A program made the position numbers and the translations under genes. The notes beneath the pieces were generated by a model. The model searched no databases and had not been told where the DNA came from. It was given only the letters and a program-made list of their open reading frames with translations. Below are positions 1 through 13,014 of a DNA stretch of 64,000 nucleotides, piece after piece (position 1 is the stretch's first letter; every line of letters starts with the position of its first letter). Source of the DNA: Nymphaea colorata (taxonomy: Eukaryota; Streptophyta; Magnoliopsida; Nymphaeales; Nymphaeaceae); the NCBI RefSeq assembly GCF_008831285.2, contig NC_045138.2, positions 37,315,115 through 37,379,114 of the forward strand, read 5' to 3'.

Positions 1-332
1 CTTTTTCCCTGTATGTTCTGCAAGATAGGAAGTAGCTTTCTTGTTGACATGCCTAACACAAAACCGAATTTTTTCTCATGACCCCGTTTACACCGGAAGC
101 TATATATACCTGTTGCTATGGAGGTTAAACTGTCATATATCTTGTTGTTCCAACCAATGTAATACTTAGGTTCTTTTCTCCTTTTGGAGGTTTATATACA
201 ATTGAGTTGGGCATGCCTAGCCATTGACAACTATTTCTTATCAGTTTTGTTGTTACTGTGATTATTACTATCTTTATCTCTGTTACTTCTGTTAAGTGTT
301 TTGTTTTGGGAGTCTTACTTCTCTCTTTTCAG

Positions 333-3300
333 TTGCTATCTTGTCCTTGGGGATGTTCAAGATGCATTAACGTACTACAAAAAGTGCCTGCAATTTGGAA
401 GCAATTCAAATGCAGATCAGAAGGTTGTCACAGAAGCTTCAGATGGTTTACAAAAGGCTCAGGTAGTGTTGGTTTGACTGTTTTATATTCTTGTGCTAAC
501 AGTAAACTAGTTAAACTGTTCTTGTGTTGCATAGTTTTCTATCGTTGTAAATTTGAAAATACCAAGAGGAAAACAGAATATTTAGTTTCTTAAAATGAAT
601 AAAAAAGGTGAACTAGTCAAGCACCATGAAACATAAGTGTATTACTTTCGGACATCATGGAACATGAATATCATGGCAAATATGTTCTTGCAAGCATGTG
701 AATGCATAGGTTCATTTTAATAGATACACTACCATCCATGATAGTCTGGACTTTATTCTCTTCTTTTAGCCAATTATATCATGATGATGTACTGTTTTAG
801 TTAATAACGTAAATAGATTACCTGTCACAGCTTTTACAAGATATCTTCATATCCTGGAGCAATAAGCATGTCTCTTCGAAGTTTAAAATTTTTATTCAAA
901 TCAAAACTTGTCCGAAAAATTAGTTGTTTGTCTTGTCTCTCAATGATTTTGTTCTACATGATTGATATACTCTTTATTTTTTTCCCTTATCATTTTCCTA
1001 ATTTGTATGAGTTTAGCTTGTTAAAAGTTTAGAGTCCTTACAAGCATCAGGCTCCTCTTTCTTTGATATAATAAAGCATTTGATATTGTTAATATGATAA
1101 ACTACATTTTCAATTGACAGCAAGTGGATGAGTGCACAGACCGGGCTTCTAACCTTCTACTGCAAAAGACACCTGATGCTACAGCAAATGCATTACAAGT
1201 CATTGATGAGGCTTTATTGATTAGTCGATGTTCTGAATGCTTGTTTGGATTGAAGGCAGAGGCCCTTTTAATGGTTTGTCCATCTTTGCTTCCTTGGTTA
1301 CTTCAAATTCAGTAATGGTCATGTCTACGTTTTAAATTGTTCATTGGTCTCATATAAACAAATTATTAGATTTCTTTCATTTGTCTGGGCTTTTATATTA
1401 GTCTTTAGATTATTAGGTTCCTGACTTGTACATATTTCTGCATATGCAGCTTCGTAAGTATGAAGATGTGATTCAGTTATGCGAGCAAACTCTAGGCTCT
1501 GCAGAGAGAAACTCTGTGCTTGTTAGTTCCCACTCCAGCCATAAACATGACGATGGAACAGCTAAATTAGAAAAAGGTACGGCAAGAATTTGGCGTTGGT
1601 GCATGATTGCAAGGGGCTATTTTCTTTTGGGGAGGCTTGAGGATGCTCTTGACTTGCTTGAGAAGCATGGAATGGCAGATTGTTATGTAGATATGTAAGT
1701 CTTGAAGTAATTCACTCTTTCCAGTTTCAATTTTTGATATGGTCCTTCTCTATTCCATCTGTTATCCAGAAGTATCCCAATCAGTCAGTTTGACTTTAGT
1801 TCTTACAGGCATGGGATGAAAGTTTCAGGATCTTCACCAGCATTTCCAGCTGTCATTCGTGAGCTACTGCGTCTCAAAGTATTCTCATCATTTTTCTTCA
1901 TTAATTATTCCTTTCTGTTTGTCTACTTATTGAATGCCCTTATTTTTGCGTAGCAACTTTATTGTGTGTCATTTCATCGTTGCATTATGTTTCCAAGTAT
2001 ATAGGCTTAAACTTTCCTTCAGCTCACTATTGTCTCTTGCTAGTGTAATATAGAAATAGAACCATTGTAGCAATTTATAACTTTACCATAACCTTGCTTC
2101 TGATGTAGGAACTAGGAACACTTGAAACCACTTTATAACCAGATCGTCGGCAGGCAATGGCCTACACCTGTGGTCCTTTGTCTCATCTCAACTGGCATGT
2201 TTTGGGGCAAAAACAGAATTGTATTTATGAATTATTGTAGAGAGGAGATATGGATGTCATGGTGTGTCAGACATGGGCTTTTCAAAAGAGAGAGAAACTG
2301 AGAGTCTCGAATACCCTGTTGACTGTTGTATATGAACATAGTCACAGAAAATGTGTCTTTTTTCGAAAAAAAGAACTTCGGCCGAAAAAAATGGTAAAAA
2401 GAACATTCAAGAAAATGCCAAGACGAAAAAACCCATTAGAAAAAATGCCAAAACAAAAAAATGGGAAAAAACCTATTTTTCTCTTTTTTTTTTATTTTTG
2501 GCGTTTTTCACATTTTTTGTGTTTTTTCTAGTATATATATATATATTATATTTTATTGTTTCATTTTTTTACATTTTTTATTACCACATTTCTATTTTGA
2601 AATTTTACTTTCAAGATCTTTTTTCTATTAATTATCTTAAAATTTGCCAAGATTTTCTGAGATTGTCCCTAGAAAAACAACTCTGCTGCATTATATTTGA
2701 GAAAAACCTTACTGCTTAAAAGTTAAAACCCGTAACCAATATTTGTGACTATGATAGAATGGGATGCTTCTTTTGATTTTATGTTTCAGCAATCTTCTGC
2801 TAATTCATCCAGTAAATTAATGGCCTAACATGTGTTTAATTGTGTTCTTGTGTTTTTTTCTTAGTCTGCTGGAAATGAAGCATTTCAAGCAGGAAGACAT
2901 GCAGAAGCAGTTGAGCATTATACTTCTGCTCTTGCCTACAATATTGAGTCACGACCTTTTGCTGCAATATGTTTTGCCAACCGTGCAGCTGCATATCAAG
3001 CATTAAACCAGATTACAGATGCTATTGCTGATTGCAGTTTGGCAATGGCATTGGATACAAACTACTCGAAGGTAATTCCTTGAAGTGGTATATGAGCTTA
3101 CTTTTGCATCTTCATGGTTGATTAAGGAACCCCTTGATTGGTTCTCAAACACATGTTTCAGATGTTCTATTACAGAAATTGTTTGTTTTCATGGGTAAAT
3201 AAATTGTTTCGGACATCCCATACTAGCATCTTTAATATCTATGGGCTGCACATGAAGCAGAACCTTCACCTGGAAGTTTCAAAAAAAATGAAATAATAAT

Positions 3301-5177
3301 AGTAAGGAAGAAATACAAATATAGTTTCAGCTTTATTACCATTCTCTCCCATTTTTAAGAAATTCTGAAAATTGAAAATAAAGTTCTAGCTAGAAATACA
3401 TTTGCTCACACATTACATTACACATAGCAATTGAATTTACATGACTGGGTATAATGGTTGATTGCTTTTAAATCTCAACTGAATGTGCTATCACTAGGCG
3501 GTTTCTCGGAGGGCAACCTTGCATGAGATGATCAGGGACTATGGCCAAGCATCTGATGACCTGCAGAGACTTGTTTCACTTCTTGAAAGGCAAATTGAGG
3601 ACAAAACAATCCAAACTGGAGCAGTTGGACGAGTGGGAACTGCAGTCGCCGATCTAAGGCAAGCTCAACGAAGGCTTGCTGCTGTTCAAGAAGAAGCCAA
3701 GAAGGATGTTCCCTTGAATATATATTTAATCTTGTAAGTAAAATGTTGAACTTTTGATTCACATGCATTTATGCCAAGCCCCAATAAGTTTGTTTGCTTT
3801 TTAGCATTGGCATGCTGAAGGTGTTAGCCTGAAAGAAAATGTTGTCTAAATGGCAAGTAGAACTACAATACCTCTTCTGGATTAACATAAATAAAAAATA
3901 TTGGTCGACTTAGTAAGCTGTCTCAAAATATTTTCTCATGCCATTTTCTCAGGTTTGATGACAAACTGGATTTTTTAGTTTGCACTGCCAATTTTCTTTT
4001 CTGTACGTCATATATCAGTAAATTTTATTGAAAATATTTGAATGCCGTCGAAATGATGTTTCTAGATGTGTATCTGTGCTAGTGCGCATGAATGTGTCTC
4101 AATCACATTAAGTTCTGTGTGTAGGTAGAGGTTGTCATGACCTGACTCCACGTGTATCTTAGTTTCCTAATCTCTTGAAGAATAATAAATGAAATGTCTT
4201 ATATTGCTAAAAGATGTAGGATATGCTTTTACTGGTATTGCTTTTGATAAGACTGCATACAGCAGGCCACCTGCTTTGCATTTCCAATGTAAACAAATTG
4301 CAGACGGTCTTTTTCTAGATTGTCCAGCATCTGCATCTATAGTTTTTTTTTTTTTTTTTTCCTTCTTCTAATCTAATTTTAAAAAAATTCAAAAATGCAT
4401 GATAGCTGGCATGCATGAAAGTGTGTAAGAGGGAAAGAGAGGAGAAAGATTTCTAAGGTTTACTGCAGTACTCATAAATCTGATGGCCTGATGTTCGTTT
4501 TGTTTCTTCTCAGGGGCATCGATCCAACATGCACTGCTTCAGAAGTCAAGAAAGCATACCGCAAGGCAGCACTCAAACATCATCCTGACAAGGTTTTGTT
4601 TCCTATACTCCAAAAAGTTTGAATTGCTTCACGTGGTCATCATCTTAATGAGCTTTGTTGCTAAATAGGCTGGTCAGTTCCTGGTAAGAAATGAGAATGG
4701 CGATGATGGTCTCTGGAAAGAAGTTGCTGCTGAGGTACACAAGGATGCAGACAGACTTTTCAAGATGATTGGGGAGGCTTATGCAACTGCCTCCGACCCT
4801 GGCAAGGTATGTCATTTGGTTTATGCGTGGCTATGATGTTGTTTGTTGTTTTTCAATCTCCTTGATAATCTCGTAGTTATGTAAAATAGCTACGCATGGA
4901 TGGACTTAAAATGATCCAGCCATCATCCTACTGTCATTTCCTATAGCTGTATCATAAAGTGAAATTTTCGTCTTGTCAGCGTTTGCAATTTGATAGCGAG
5001 GAAAAGATGTTTAAGGCACAGAAGAAAGGTACTGGGAGCAGCCCATCTCAACCACCACCAGAATCTCAAAGTCGCCAGTACAGTCCATTATACAAGGGCG
5101 CCATGAGGACGTCAAGGGAACAGAGAGAAAGGCACTATCGGTGGTCTGAATCATCTTCATGGTCCAGGTACTCTTGA
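333..5177 (+). CDS. TPR15: TPR-repeat DnaJ (J-domain) co-chaperone, 3' part
   Basis: Nine exons are visible: 333-462, 1121-1273, 1450-1694, 1809-1878, 2865-3071, 3498-3733, 4514-4592, 4669-4806 and 4980-5177. They code for about 484 C-terminal residues; the 5' exons lie outside the window. The middle is helical TPR-type sequence (for example SAGNEAFQAGRHAEAVEHY in exon 5). A J domain follows from LNIYLILGID, with the HPD motif in AALKHHPDK at the end of exon 7 (about 4586). The tail is Ser/Arg-rich and ends SSSWSRYS. In this family the HPD loop stimulates Hsp70 ATPase and the TPRs dock chaperones, probably in the cytosol. The layout matches plant TPR15/TPR16 proteins; the symbol rests on that and on the neighbouring SFGH and GPDH genes, so the exact orthologue is inferred. 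Position 1-332 is intron. Confidence 0.87.
2337..2753. mobile_element. Foldback (MITE-like) element, copy 1, in a TPR-DnaJ intron
   Basis: A 417-bp AT-rich block lies in the intron between the exons ending at 1878 and starting at 2865. It is bounded by perfect 10-bp terminal inverted repeats, CATAGTCACA at 2337-2346 and TGTGACTATG at 2744-2753. Just inside the right end is GAGAAAAACCTTACTG, and related sequence recurs at 9155-9490 and, inverted, at 20055-20300. No transposase is coded, so it would be non-autonomous. I found no convincing target-site duplication, so the superfamily is open. Confidence 0.5.
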
Positions 5178-6023
5178 ACAGGTCAACCGTAAGCTCGTGA
5201 TGTCAACAAGTGTGTGTGGTCCTTAGGAGATCCTCAATTTTGATCTGGCTTTTGGTTGATGGAGGTCGGCTCAGCGCTGCAAGAAATCATCTTCAAAAAT
5301 GGCGATATTGAGAAAATTTATGCGAATCCGTGGAGACGAACCTCCCGGTCTCTGCTCCATGGTTGGGTCGATAGCAAAAGCACGAGGGTTTTCCTTTCCA
5401 TCCAAGAGGTAGAGGTTGTGGCAATCAGAATGTTCCCGGCTTGTGAATTGAAGAAGAATATGTTACATATTGGTGTATATGTTTGTATAATTTTTTTTCT
5501 TATAATCTTGTCTATTTTTTCAATGGGAGAATCATCATTAATTTTTCAAAAATAAAAATAGAGGGAGCTTGATTGAGTTCCATGCGAAACGACTATCAAA
5601 TATCAAATCAGACTGATATCTGAGCACACGGCCGAAGAAGGATAAACCAGTGCTTAAACAAGACCCGTGTGATAATTTCACAATAAAGCAACGTAATTGA
5701 CCAAACCCCATCCGAGCGTTTGAACTATCTATTAACGCTATTTATTCATGTGAGCAAGGTGTCCTGCTGGGCTTGGATAGACCTTTTACCATCTTATGAT
5801 AGGTGGTGCATCAGAGGAAGAGAGGCCAAGAGAGACAGACACCGACAAAAAAGTTGTAGCCCGTAATCAAAATTAGCTTCAGCGTTATAAATAAATTCAC
5901 CGTCAATAACATCCCCACTTGCAAATTTTTAAGAAAGAAAAAGCCAACTAAAATGGCTCCCCCAACGGGAAAAATACAAAATCAAACAGGATGATGGTAT
6001 AATTCGGGAGCAGTTATCGATCA
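5178..6023. other. Convergent intergenic spacer with two 3' UTRs
   Basis: 846 bp between the stop codons of the TPR-DnaJ gene (+) and eIF3e (-). It should hold both 3' UTRs. AATAAA-like signals are present on + (around 5549 and 5682) and on - (TTTATT on + at 5741-5746), but I cannot assign poly(A) sites. No further gene is supported; the short ORF at 5256-5555 is not protein-like. Confidence 0.6.
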
Positions 6024-9000
6024 TCACCGAGCAGCAGCCTGTCCGACTGGTGACGATTCGATAACATTCTTAGCCAGCATATATGTGCGAACAGACAACT
6101 GTTTTGTGCTTTCTATGATCTGCTCGTACCTGTAAAACATCAGACAGAACAAGTAGTCAGCCAACCAGGAACCAGGAAGAGAGAAATCTTGAAGCTGCTC
6201 TTGGCTCAGCCTCATGCAAGGGTGGAAAAATAGTTGGTAAAGAATAAACCACTTTTTTTTTCCCTACTGTAGTCCAACTTACACATTGACGTAGCTGGTC
6301 CCCATGACGACTGTCCCCGACATTGAATCAATCTTAGCATCAAGCTTGGAGTTCCGAACAAGATTTACTATCCATCTCTCGGCTTCATCATAGCTCATAT
6401 TCAACTTTTCGGCAAGCATGCTGAACAAGCATTCAGCAAATCAACAATGAGGAAATGTTCAATCAGAAACCCGCTCTACATAATCATAAAATCACTGCTC
6501 ACAAGCTAACAAAAGGTGATTTAAAGATCAGAAATTATGACACGTTAACTATGAAGAAAAACTATATGATACTGATACACCTTCGAAACTGCAACTTTCC
6601 GTATCTACTGCAACTTACAATACAACCGCCATATCATACTTTACCGCACAACATGTGTAAATGATGCTACAGTCTGAAACACAAAAACAAAAAAGCGAAC
6701 AAAATTCTCTTTTGAACTTACTTAAATTTCTTAAGGCTGAATAGTAAGTTTATCAGGAAAAACATTCTCCTTCACTTAAAATTTAAGGTTGGCACCATGC
6801 ATGGATCACTTTGCACATTTACTAACATCGATTATAATCTAGCTTGAGGCACTCTAGCAAAAGGAAACTTGTTTGGGAGCAGGGGCAGTCTTCAACTGTC
6901 TCCAGACAACAAAATAAAGTGCAAAACCTGAAGCCATGCATTTTTTGCTTCTTTTTGAGCATTTAACAAAAATGGGAGCCTAGTTAACCAGAAAAATAAG
7001 AAAGACTTACCAAATCCCATGCTTTAAGGAGAAGTGGACTTTATAAAGAAAAGGCATACACTATCTTTCCCTCGGTATTTAGGTTTAGTTCTAATGGGTG
7101 GAGCCACTTTCTCACAAAAAAGTGAAAATCGGGGAAAGAATTTACTTAACCTAACAATGTTGGAGTTAAGTAAAACTTATCAACATCCATTTTTAATTGC
7201 ATCAAGCCATCACATTTAAACAGAAATGGGTTTTTATCCCAGCCAGTCGATTGCAAGCGCAAGATCTAGCAGGGAAACAGAATGGTGAAAGTTTAAATTT
7301 AATCTACAAGAGAAGAGATGACTTTGTATACTAGAACAGTACACTGGAAGAACCTGTTGGCATCCATGAGGCAGCCTGAGCAATTTGGCCAACCTGACCA
7401 CTGTTTGATGGAAAAAAACCAGAATTCACAAATCATCAATATAACAAAGCATAAAAGAAGCGGAATTCCCAAACAACTAAACAACAAAAAGGAGTCAAAG
7501 GAGAAAACCAGTTCGGCAAACTGATGAAACAATAAAAACAGACTTAGCAGTTCAAAGCTAGCCACATAATTAACTCAACAGATGTCATTTTGTCATAGAT
7601 TAGTAACAAGAATGCCCTTTGTAGTTTGTACCAACGATGACAGCACTCATCCATTATTAGTCAAAAGCATTAATGAGAATAATCTTCAGGAATTGAAACA
7701 AAAAAAATTATTTATTTACCAGAAAGAGAGAGAGAGAGAGACCCACTCTTACCCAATATCAATACAACGATGTATGCGACAATAGGTTTCAAATACAAAG
7801 AGTCGAGCATTCTCAAGAAATTCGTCTCTCAAAGGTACCGTGGTAAAGTTACCCTCTTGAACTTGTTTGCCAAGAAATGGGTCATTCAATATCACCTGCA
7901 CATTCATCAAAGAACAGAGACGTTGCAACTGTGAAAATTTTACAAGAAATTAGAAAAGATATTTGCTACAAACTAGATACATAAAAAAGATATTTGCAGC
8001 AAACTGGACACATAGAACATGATTAACCAGACCCACAAAATATATTTCTGAATCAAGGCCAGCCTCTGGGACCAAATAATTAGAGATAGCCTGAACCAAC
8101 CAAAAATAATGGCAGTATTTCCAGTTCCATGGTCAATAATTTATCACAATTTATGATGGATAAAAATGTAAAGTTCTGTGGACCTCATCCTTTCCACATA
8201 TGTAAGAGTAAAAAGCATACTTCATCTTGCACATGTTTCGCTTACAAACACGGCATAGAGAAAAATGACACATTAGTTATCCAGATATTTGTTTTACGCA
8301 CAATATGATCACAAGTTAGAGACAACAATATATTCTAGAATTTTTGCAAGAAAGCTGAATGTCGTGTGGTATAAATGTGCTATTGCCTCCATGAAGTAAA
8401 AACTAATTTTCCTTTTCTTTCCTTTTTTTTTGGCCCATTCATTATAGATGGACATAATGCAATTTTGAATAGCTTGGAGGTACTATCAGAGGTCCGTATC
8501 ATGTATAACTTGGGGAACATGAATAGACTAAAACAGTTCAGACACAAGAAAAACACACAAAATGGAAAAGAAAGAGCACGTCAAACTCAACATATGAACA
8601 ATTAAGAACAGCCTTAACAAAGATCAGATAAGTTTGAGGCATAAAACTTACATCTTCACACTCTCGGAGCTTTTGTTGTGCACCTTCAAAATCATAATTG
8701 ATATACAAACACTCCAGAAACTCTGTAACGGGGTCTTTATATGTATATTGCTCTTGCTGGATGACTTTGATCAACTCCTTCAGCATATTTCTTCTCCTTT
8801 TGTTGACAATAACAGCTGTAGCCACATAGCGAAGAAGGTGGTGTGCATTTGTTTGAAGAGCGTTAAGATACCTGCAAAAATTGCAGGTTATTTAACGCAG
8901 CAATATCAGAACTTATTGACTACTTTTGTGCACATGGCAAAGGTACACGATCAAAGACAATTACATCTACAAAATGCAATTACATACCTCAAAATAAGGA

Positions 9001-12000
9001 GAAACTACATAACAATACATAATTTCTAGCACAGCCATAATATATGTACCCTAAGCCAAGCAGAATTGTCTCATAGCACATGTTTTCACTTGATATGAAG
9101 TGTCCAACAGGACCATACAGTACATTCGGATGTCGATATCAGGTTTGTAGTGAGTCGTCACAGAAAACGCATTTTAAAAAAAAAAAAACGTTAAAAACGA
9201 AAAAAAAAAACGCGTTTTTAATGTGTTTTTAACACGTTTTTTTTCACTTTTTTCAATTGTTTTAACACCAAACAGTTTTCTTTTCATTTTCTATTTTTTA
9301 TTTGTTGCAAATCTACTTATCTTGTGATGTTTGTGTTATTAATTTCTCACTTATTATTTTTCTCCCATTTTTAGTTTTTTTAAATTTTTAAAAACTTACC
9401 ATATTTTTCCCGTTTTTTTCAAGCTTGCCGTATTATACCCAAGAAAAACCTCGCCGTTTAAAACTCCAAGGCGTTATTTGGAAAGACAGCATCAGTTCCG
9501 TACATAACTGAAAAAGTCTCCCGCTGAATGAGTTTCATCAATGACTTGAACTAATGATGACAGACAATGAAGCAGAAGTACTCAAAGTCAAACAAGAAAC
9601 GATGCAAATAGAAAAAGGCTGATGAAAACCATTTAAAAGGGCATAACAGAAAATCGCACCAAGCAGAGGAACAGAACTGACTTAAAGCATGTCACAAGGA
9701 CTTTCCATCTTGAGACCTGGATATGACACAGACACACACAGGCATATATCATATTGTACATTTAATAATAACTAAGGGATATACTGAAATCCATTGCCAC
9801 ATCCGTGTTACAGCAAGAAAAGTGAATTTTAAGTCAGTTCTGGAATTGAGAAACAATGGAACAAAAAAACAAGTGGGAAATAAGAAAGTTGTAAATGAGA
9901 CATTTAGATATTGATCTTTACTTCAACTAAGAAATATATGCAAGATATACTTTATTCCTAAATTATAATTTAAAAGATCATCAGTAATTTAAACAGTACA
10001 TCAGAATAACATTTGCAAGATCCACTTTATTCTTACATCCATTAACTCAGACTAGATAATAATTATTTATGTAATACAAATCTTACAACATTTACATCTA
10101 TAAAATAAAATTTAATAGCACTAATTCAAATAAATACAAAAAATAGATGACATCATCAACATGATTTCATTTAGAATTAGAAACAACAAGGTATTGAAAA
10201 TCACATTTTTCGTATAAACTATAAACAAATAATATTAGAATTTCAAAACCACAGCTACTGGTTTGGAGGCACGCAGGAAACATGAGAGAAAGCGCATGAC
10301 AATCATGGGAACAACACCAGGAAAAACAGAAAGCAAGAAAGGAGATGTTAGATCATATGAAAAGCTAAAAAAGATGTGATTTTTGCCATGCTTTGGAACT
10401 GAGAAATAGCGGAATAGAAATTTAACCACCACAAGCACAAACACGATGTGAAAACGAGGACTAAAACATAGTTCAGATGGTAAGAAAATTAACCAACAAT
10501 GCTGCATGAAAGTTAGAGGGCATCATAAATTCTCATATACCTATCTTGGAAGAAAAGATCAATGATGCCATTTCTGCCATTTTCGTGGTTAAAGAAAATA
10601 AAGAGACTCCAATGCATCAACCAGGTTCTGTTTTGCAGTTGTATGAGTGGAGATGAAAAGCTCTACATAAGAGGATTAGAGCCTGTAAGGAGTCTTGAAA
10701 CAGAATTGAAAACTAGTTAACTCAAAAGCAAGGCACAAACCTTGGAATCTATTATCTCCTTTAACCGATTAAGCTCTTCAAGAGCTACATCCCAGTTTTG
10801 CATCAGTATCTCTGCCGCAAGTTTTCCCCATAATGCACTCAAGCTTCTATCACTATTCGTGCACAGGGCACGGTACTGATATAAAAAGTCTGCTGCACCA
10901 GAGTAGTTTCCGCATTCAAATTGGAACTTAGCATACTGATATAAGGCTTCAATCTGGTCTGGACCAATCTGCTCAAAATGGCAATCTAATTTCAGTGGTC
11001 AATGGATAAGGCTAACAAAAGGCAAAAGCATTTAAAAATTTTACGGTCATATAGAATATATATATATATATATATATAGTACACCCTTGTTGAATTTGGC
11101 AAATGCGTGCAGGCACATTAGAGCGTGTCTGCACGGTGGAGGAGAACATCAGATATAGATCTTCTTTCTCGACCATATATTCCCTATTCAAATGTGGACA
11201 CTGCATGGCATCTTCCACTCCAAACTATGTTAAAAAAGCATTTTTTTCCCAAAATTTTTGTCACACCATTGGAAGTGAAACAGATATGAAGAAAGAAATG
11301 TCTCAAGGTCCTCTTGGAGATGTTTTCCTCCATGATATGAAAAACATTCCACTTTTTATGAGACAAGTCCAAACTACCATCAAAGCGCAGAAAGAAGCTC
11401 GTAACAGAAAATCAAGCTAACATGAGAGTCCAGGGAAACTTTGTAATTGAACCTGGGAACCTTATGATGAACCAAGTATATAACAGGATGATGTTTACCA
11501 CAGTTCATACCGCTCAAGCTACACATCCCATAGTTGTAAAATGTAAACAATGTTCATTGAGAATGAAAAGATGGCACACATGACTGAATACAACAATGCA
11601 ACTATCTCCAACCCAAAAAATATTACCAGTCCCAGAGTGACTCGTTTTTTTCAAGGATGCTACTGGCAGAGATCATTAACTTTATTCCTAGCAAGTTGCA
11701 GCTAAGACCCTTGTACCAACATTGTATAGGAGATAAGAGTAACGGTAAAATGAAACAGAACAATGCTCTCTTATACAATAAGCTAAGAACTCCAACTCTT
11801 TTGCTTGGTGTAGATAGGCCTTTGCAAATTTGAGGTAGAGACTGTAGATTACAATATCTTGGCAATATAATTTTCAATTCTTTGAACAACCAAACGTGTT
11901 CCAGGGTCCGGCTTAATATCTTGGAGTACACAATCTGATCTCTCAAGCCAACATTATGCCACTCTATGAATAAAGCATACAAAAAGACTTACAAAATAAT

Positions 12001-13014
12001 ATTATTGACTTTTGCACCTGATAGCGATCGTTCAACATTTGAAGATTGTATTGTTTATCAGGGCGGAGATCCTGAACTAGGGAAGCATTCTGGAGAAATG
12101 ATATAAGGGGTGCAGCAGCTTCCTCCAGGGACTTCAATCTGGAAACAACTTCAGCGCGCCTGTCAAGCATATCTGTTCTTCAGCAAATAAATTATATGAA
12201 TGATTAGTTACAGAAGACATGCAATTAAGCAAAATTATATTCATTATACTGTCAATGGGACACAGCGTCACAGTAATAATGGGCAATTTTTACACAACCA
12301 AAAGAGCACGGAAATTAACAGATCAACGAAACAAGTAACAATCAAATACAAATTGTGCACCGGCCGACAAATCACTAACCCAAGGCAGCATAATTCGAAA
12401 CAATAAGCCATTCCAGTTCCTAGATGAACCAAGCTCAAAGACCATGGACATTAACACGACAAACCCCGGGAAGAGAAACGCGATAAGACCCACAACGAAA
12501 AGCTAAAGAAGGAGACAACCAAAGAAATTACAGGAAAACAATAAAACATCAAGATCAAGACATATTTAACATAGTGCACACACAAAATAAGAAACCGAAA
12601 CGAGTTTCAGGGAAAAACAGATCCAACAAAGTAACGTAATCCTAAAGAAACCAGAACATGCATCTATCACGTAAAAAGGGTAAGACACAAAAACAAACAA
12701 ACGGTATAAAAAACAGACGAACTAAACAACAAAGCAAGAGATCGAACTAGCAGGGAAAAACGAGGAGAAGAAGAAGAGGAAGAGGAGAAGGACAAGAAGA
12801 ACGGACCCTGAGGGACTGTCTCAGTATGGTGAAGGCTCCTGTGTATGTCGATGGCGTAGTCGACCATGTTGGTCTTGCTGAGGAGGTCGGTCTTCGCCTT
12901 GAGTATCTCTTCGTCCGCGTATAGCTGCCTCTCCTGCAGGAACTCCAGCAACGGGAAGACCAAATGCCGGTCAAGGTGCAGGGCGATCCGCGACGTCAGG
13001 TCGTAATTCGGCAT
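6024..13014 (-). CDS. EIF3E: Eukaryotic translation initiation factor 3 subunit E
   Basis: Eight exons on the minus strand, in coding order: 13014-12807, 12172-12018, 10968-10741, 10662-10541, 8871-8652, 7895-7753, 6420-6283 and 6129-6024. Together they code 439 aa, about the usual plant length (441 in Arabidopsis, from memory). The start [20 protein letters not shown] and internal [34 protein letters not shown] and [20 protein letters not shown] are diagnostic of eIF3e/INT6. The C-terminal half is the PCI domain with its winged helix. The protein is a scaffold subunit of cytosolic eIF3, which binds the 40S ribosome. Phases close at every junction (69 codons+1, 2+51 codons, 76 codons and so on) and no residue loss is evident. 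AAACCCTA boxes lie 150-250 bp upstream of the ATG. Confidence 0.97.
9155..9490 (+). mobile_element. Foldback (MITE-like) element, copy 2, in an eIF3e intron
   Basis: AT-rich insert in the intron between eIF3e exons 4 and 5. The left end reads CGTCACAGAAAACGC and the right end AAGAAAAACCTCGCCG followed by TTTAAAACTCC. The interior (TTTATTTGTTGCAAATCTAC, GTGTTATTAATTTCTCAC) matches the reverse complement of the 20055-20300 insert, which supports a dispersed family. Borders are approximate because the outer ends are degraded. Confidence 0.45.
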
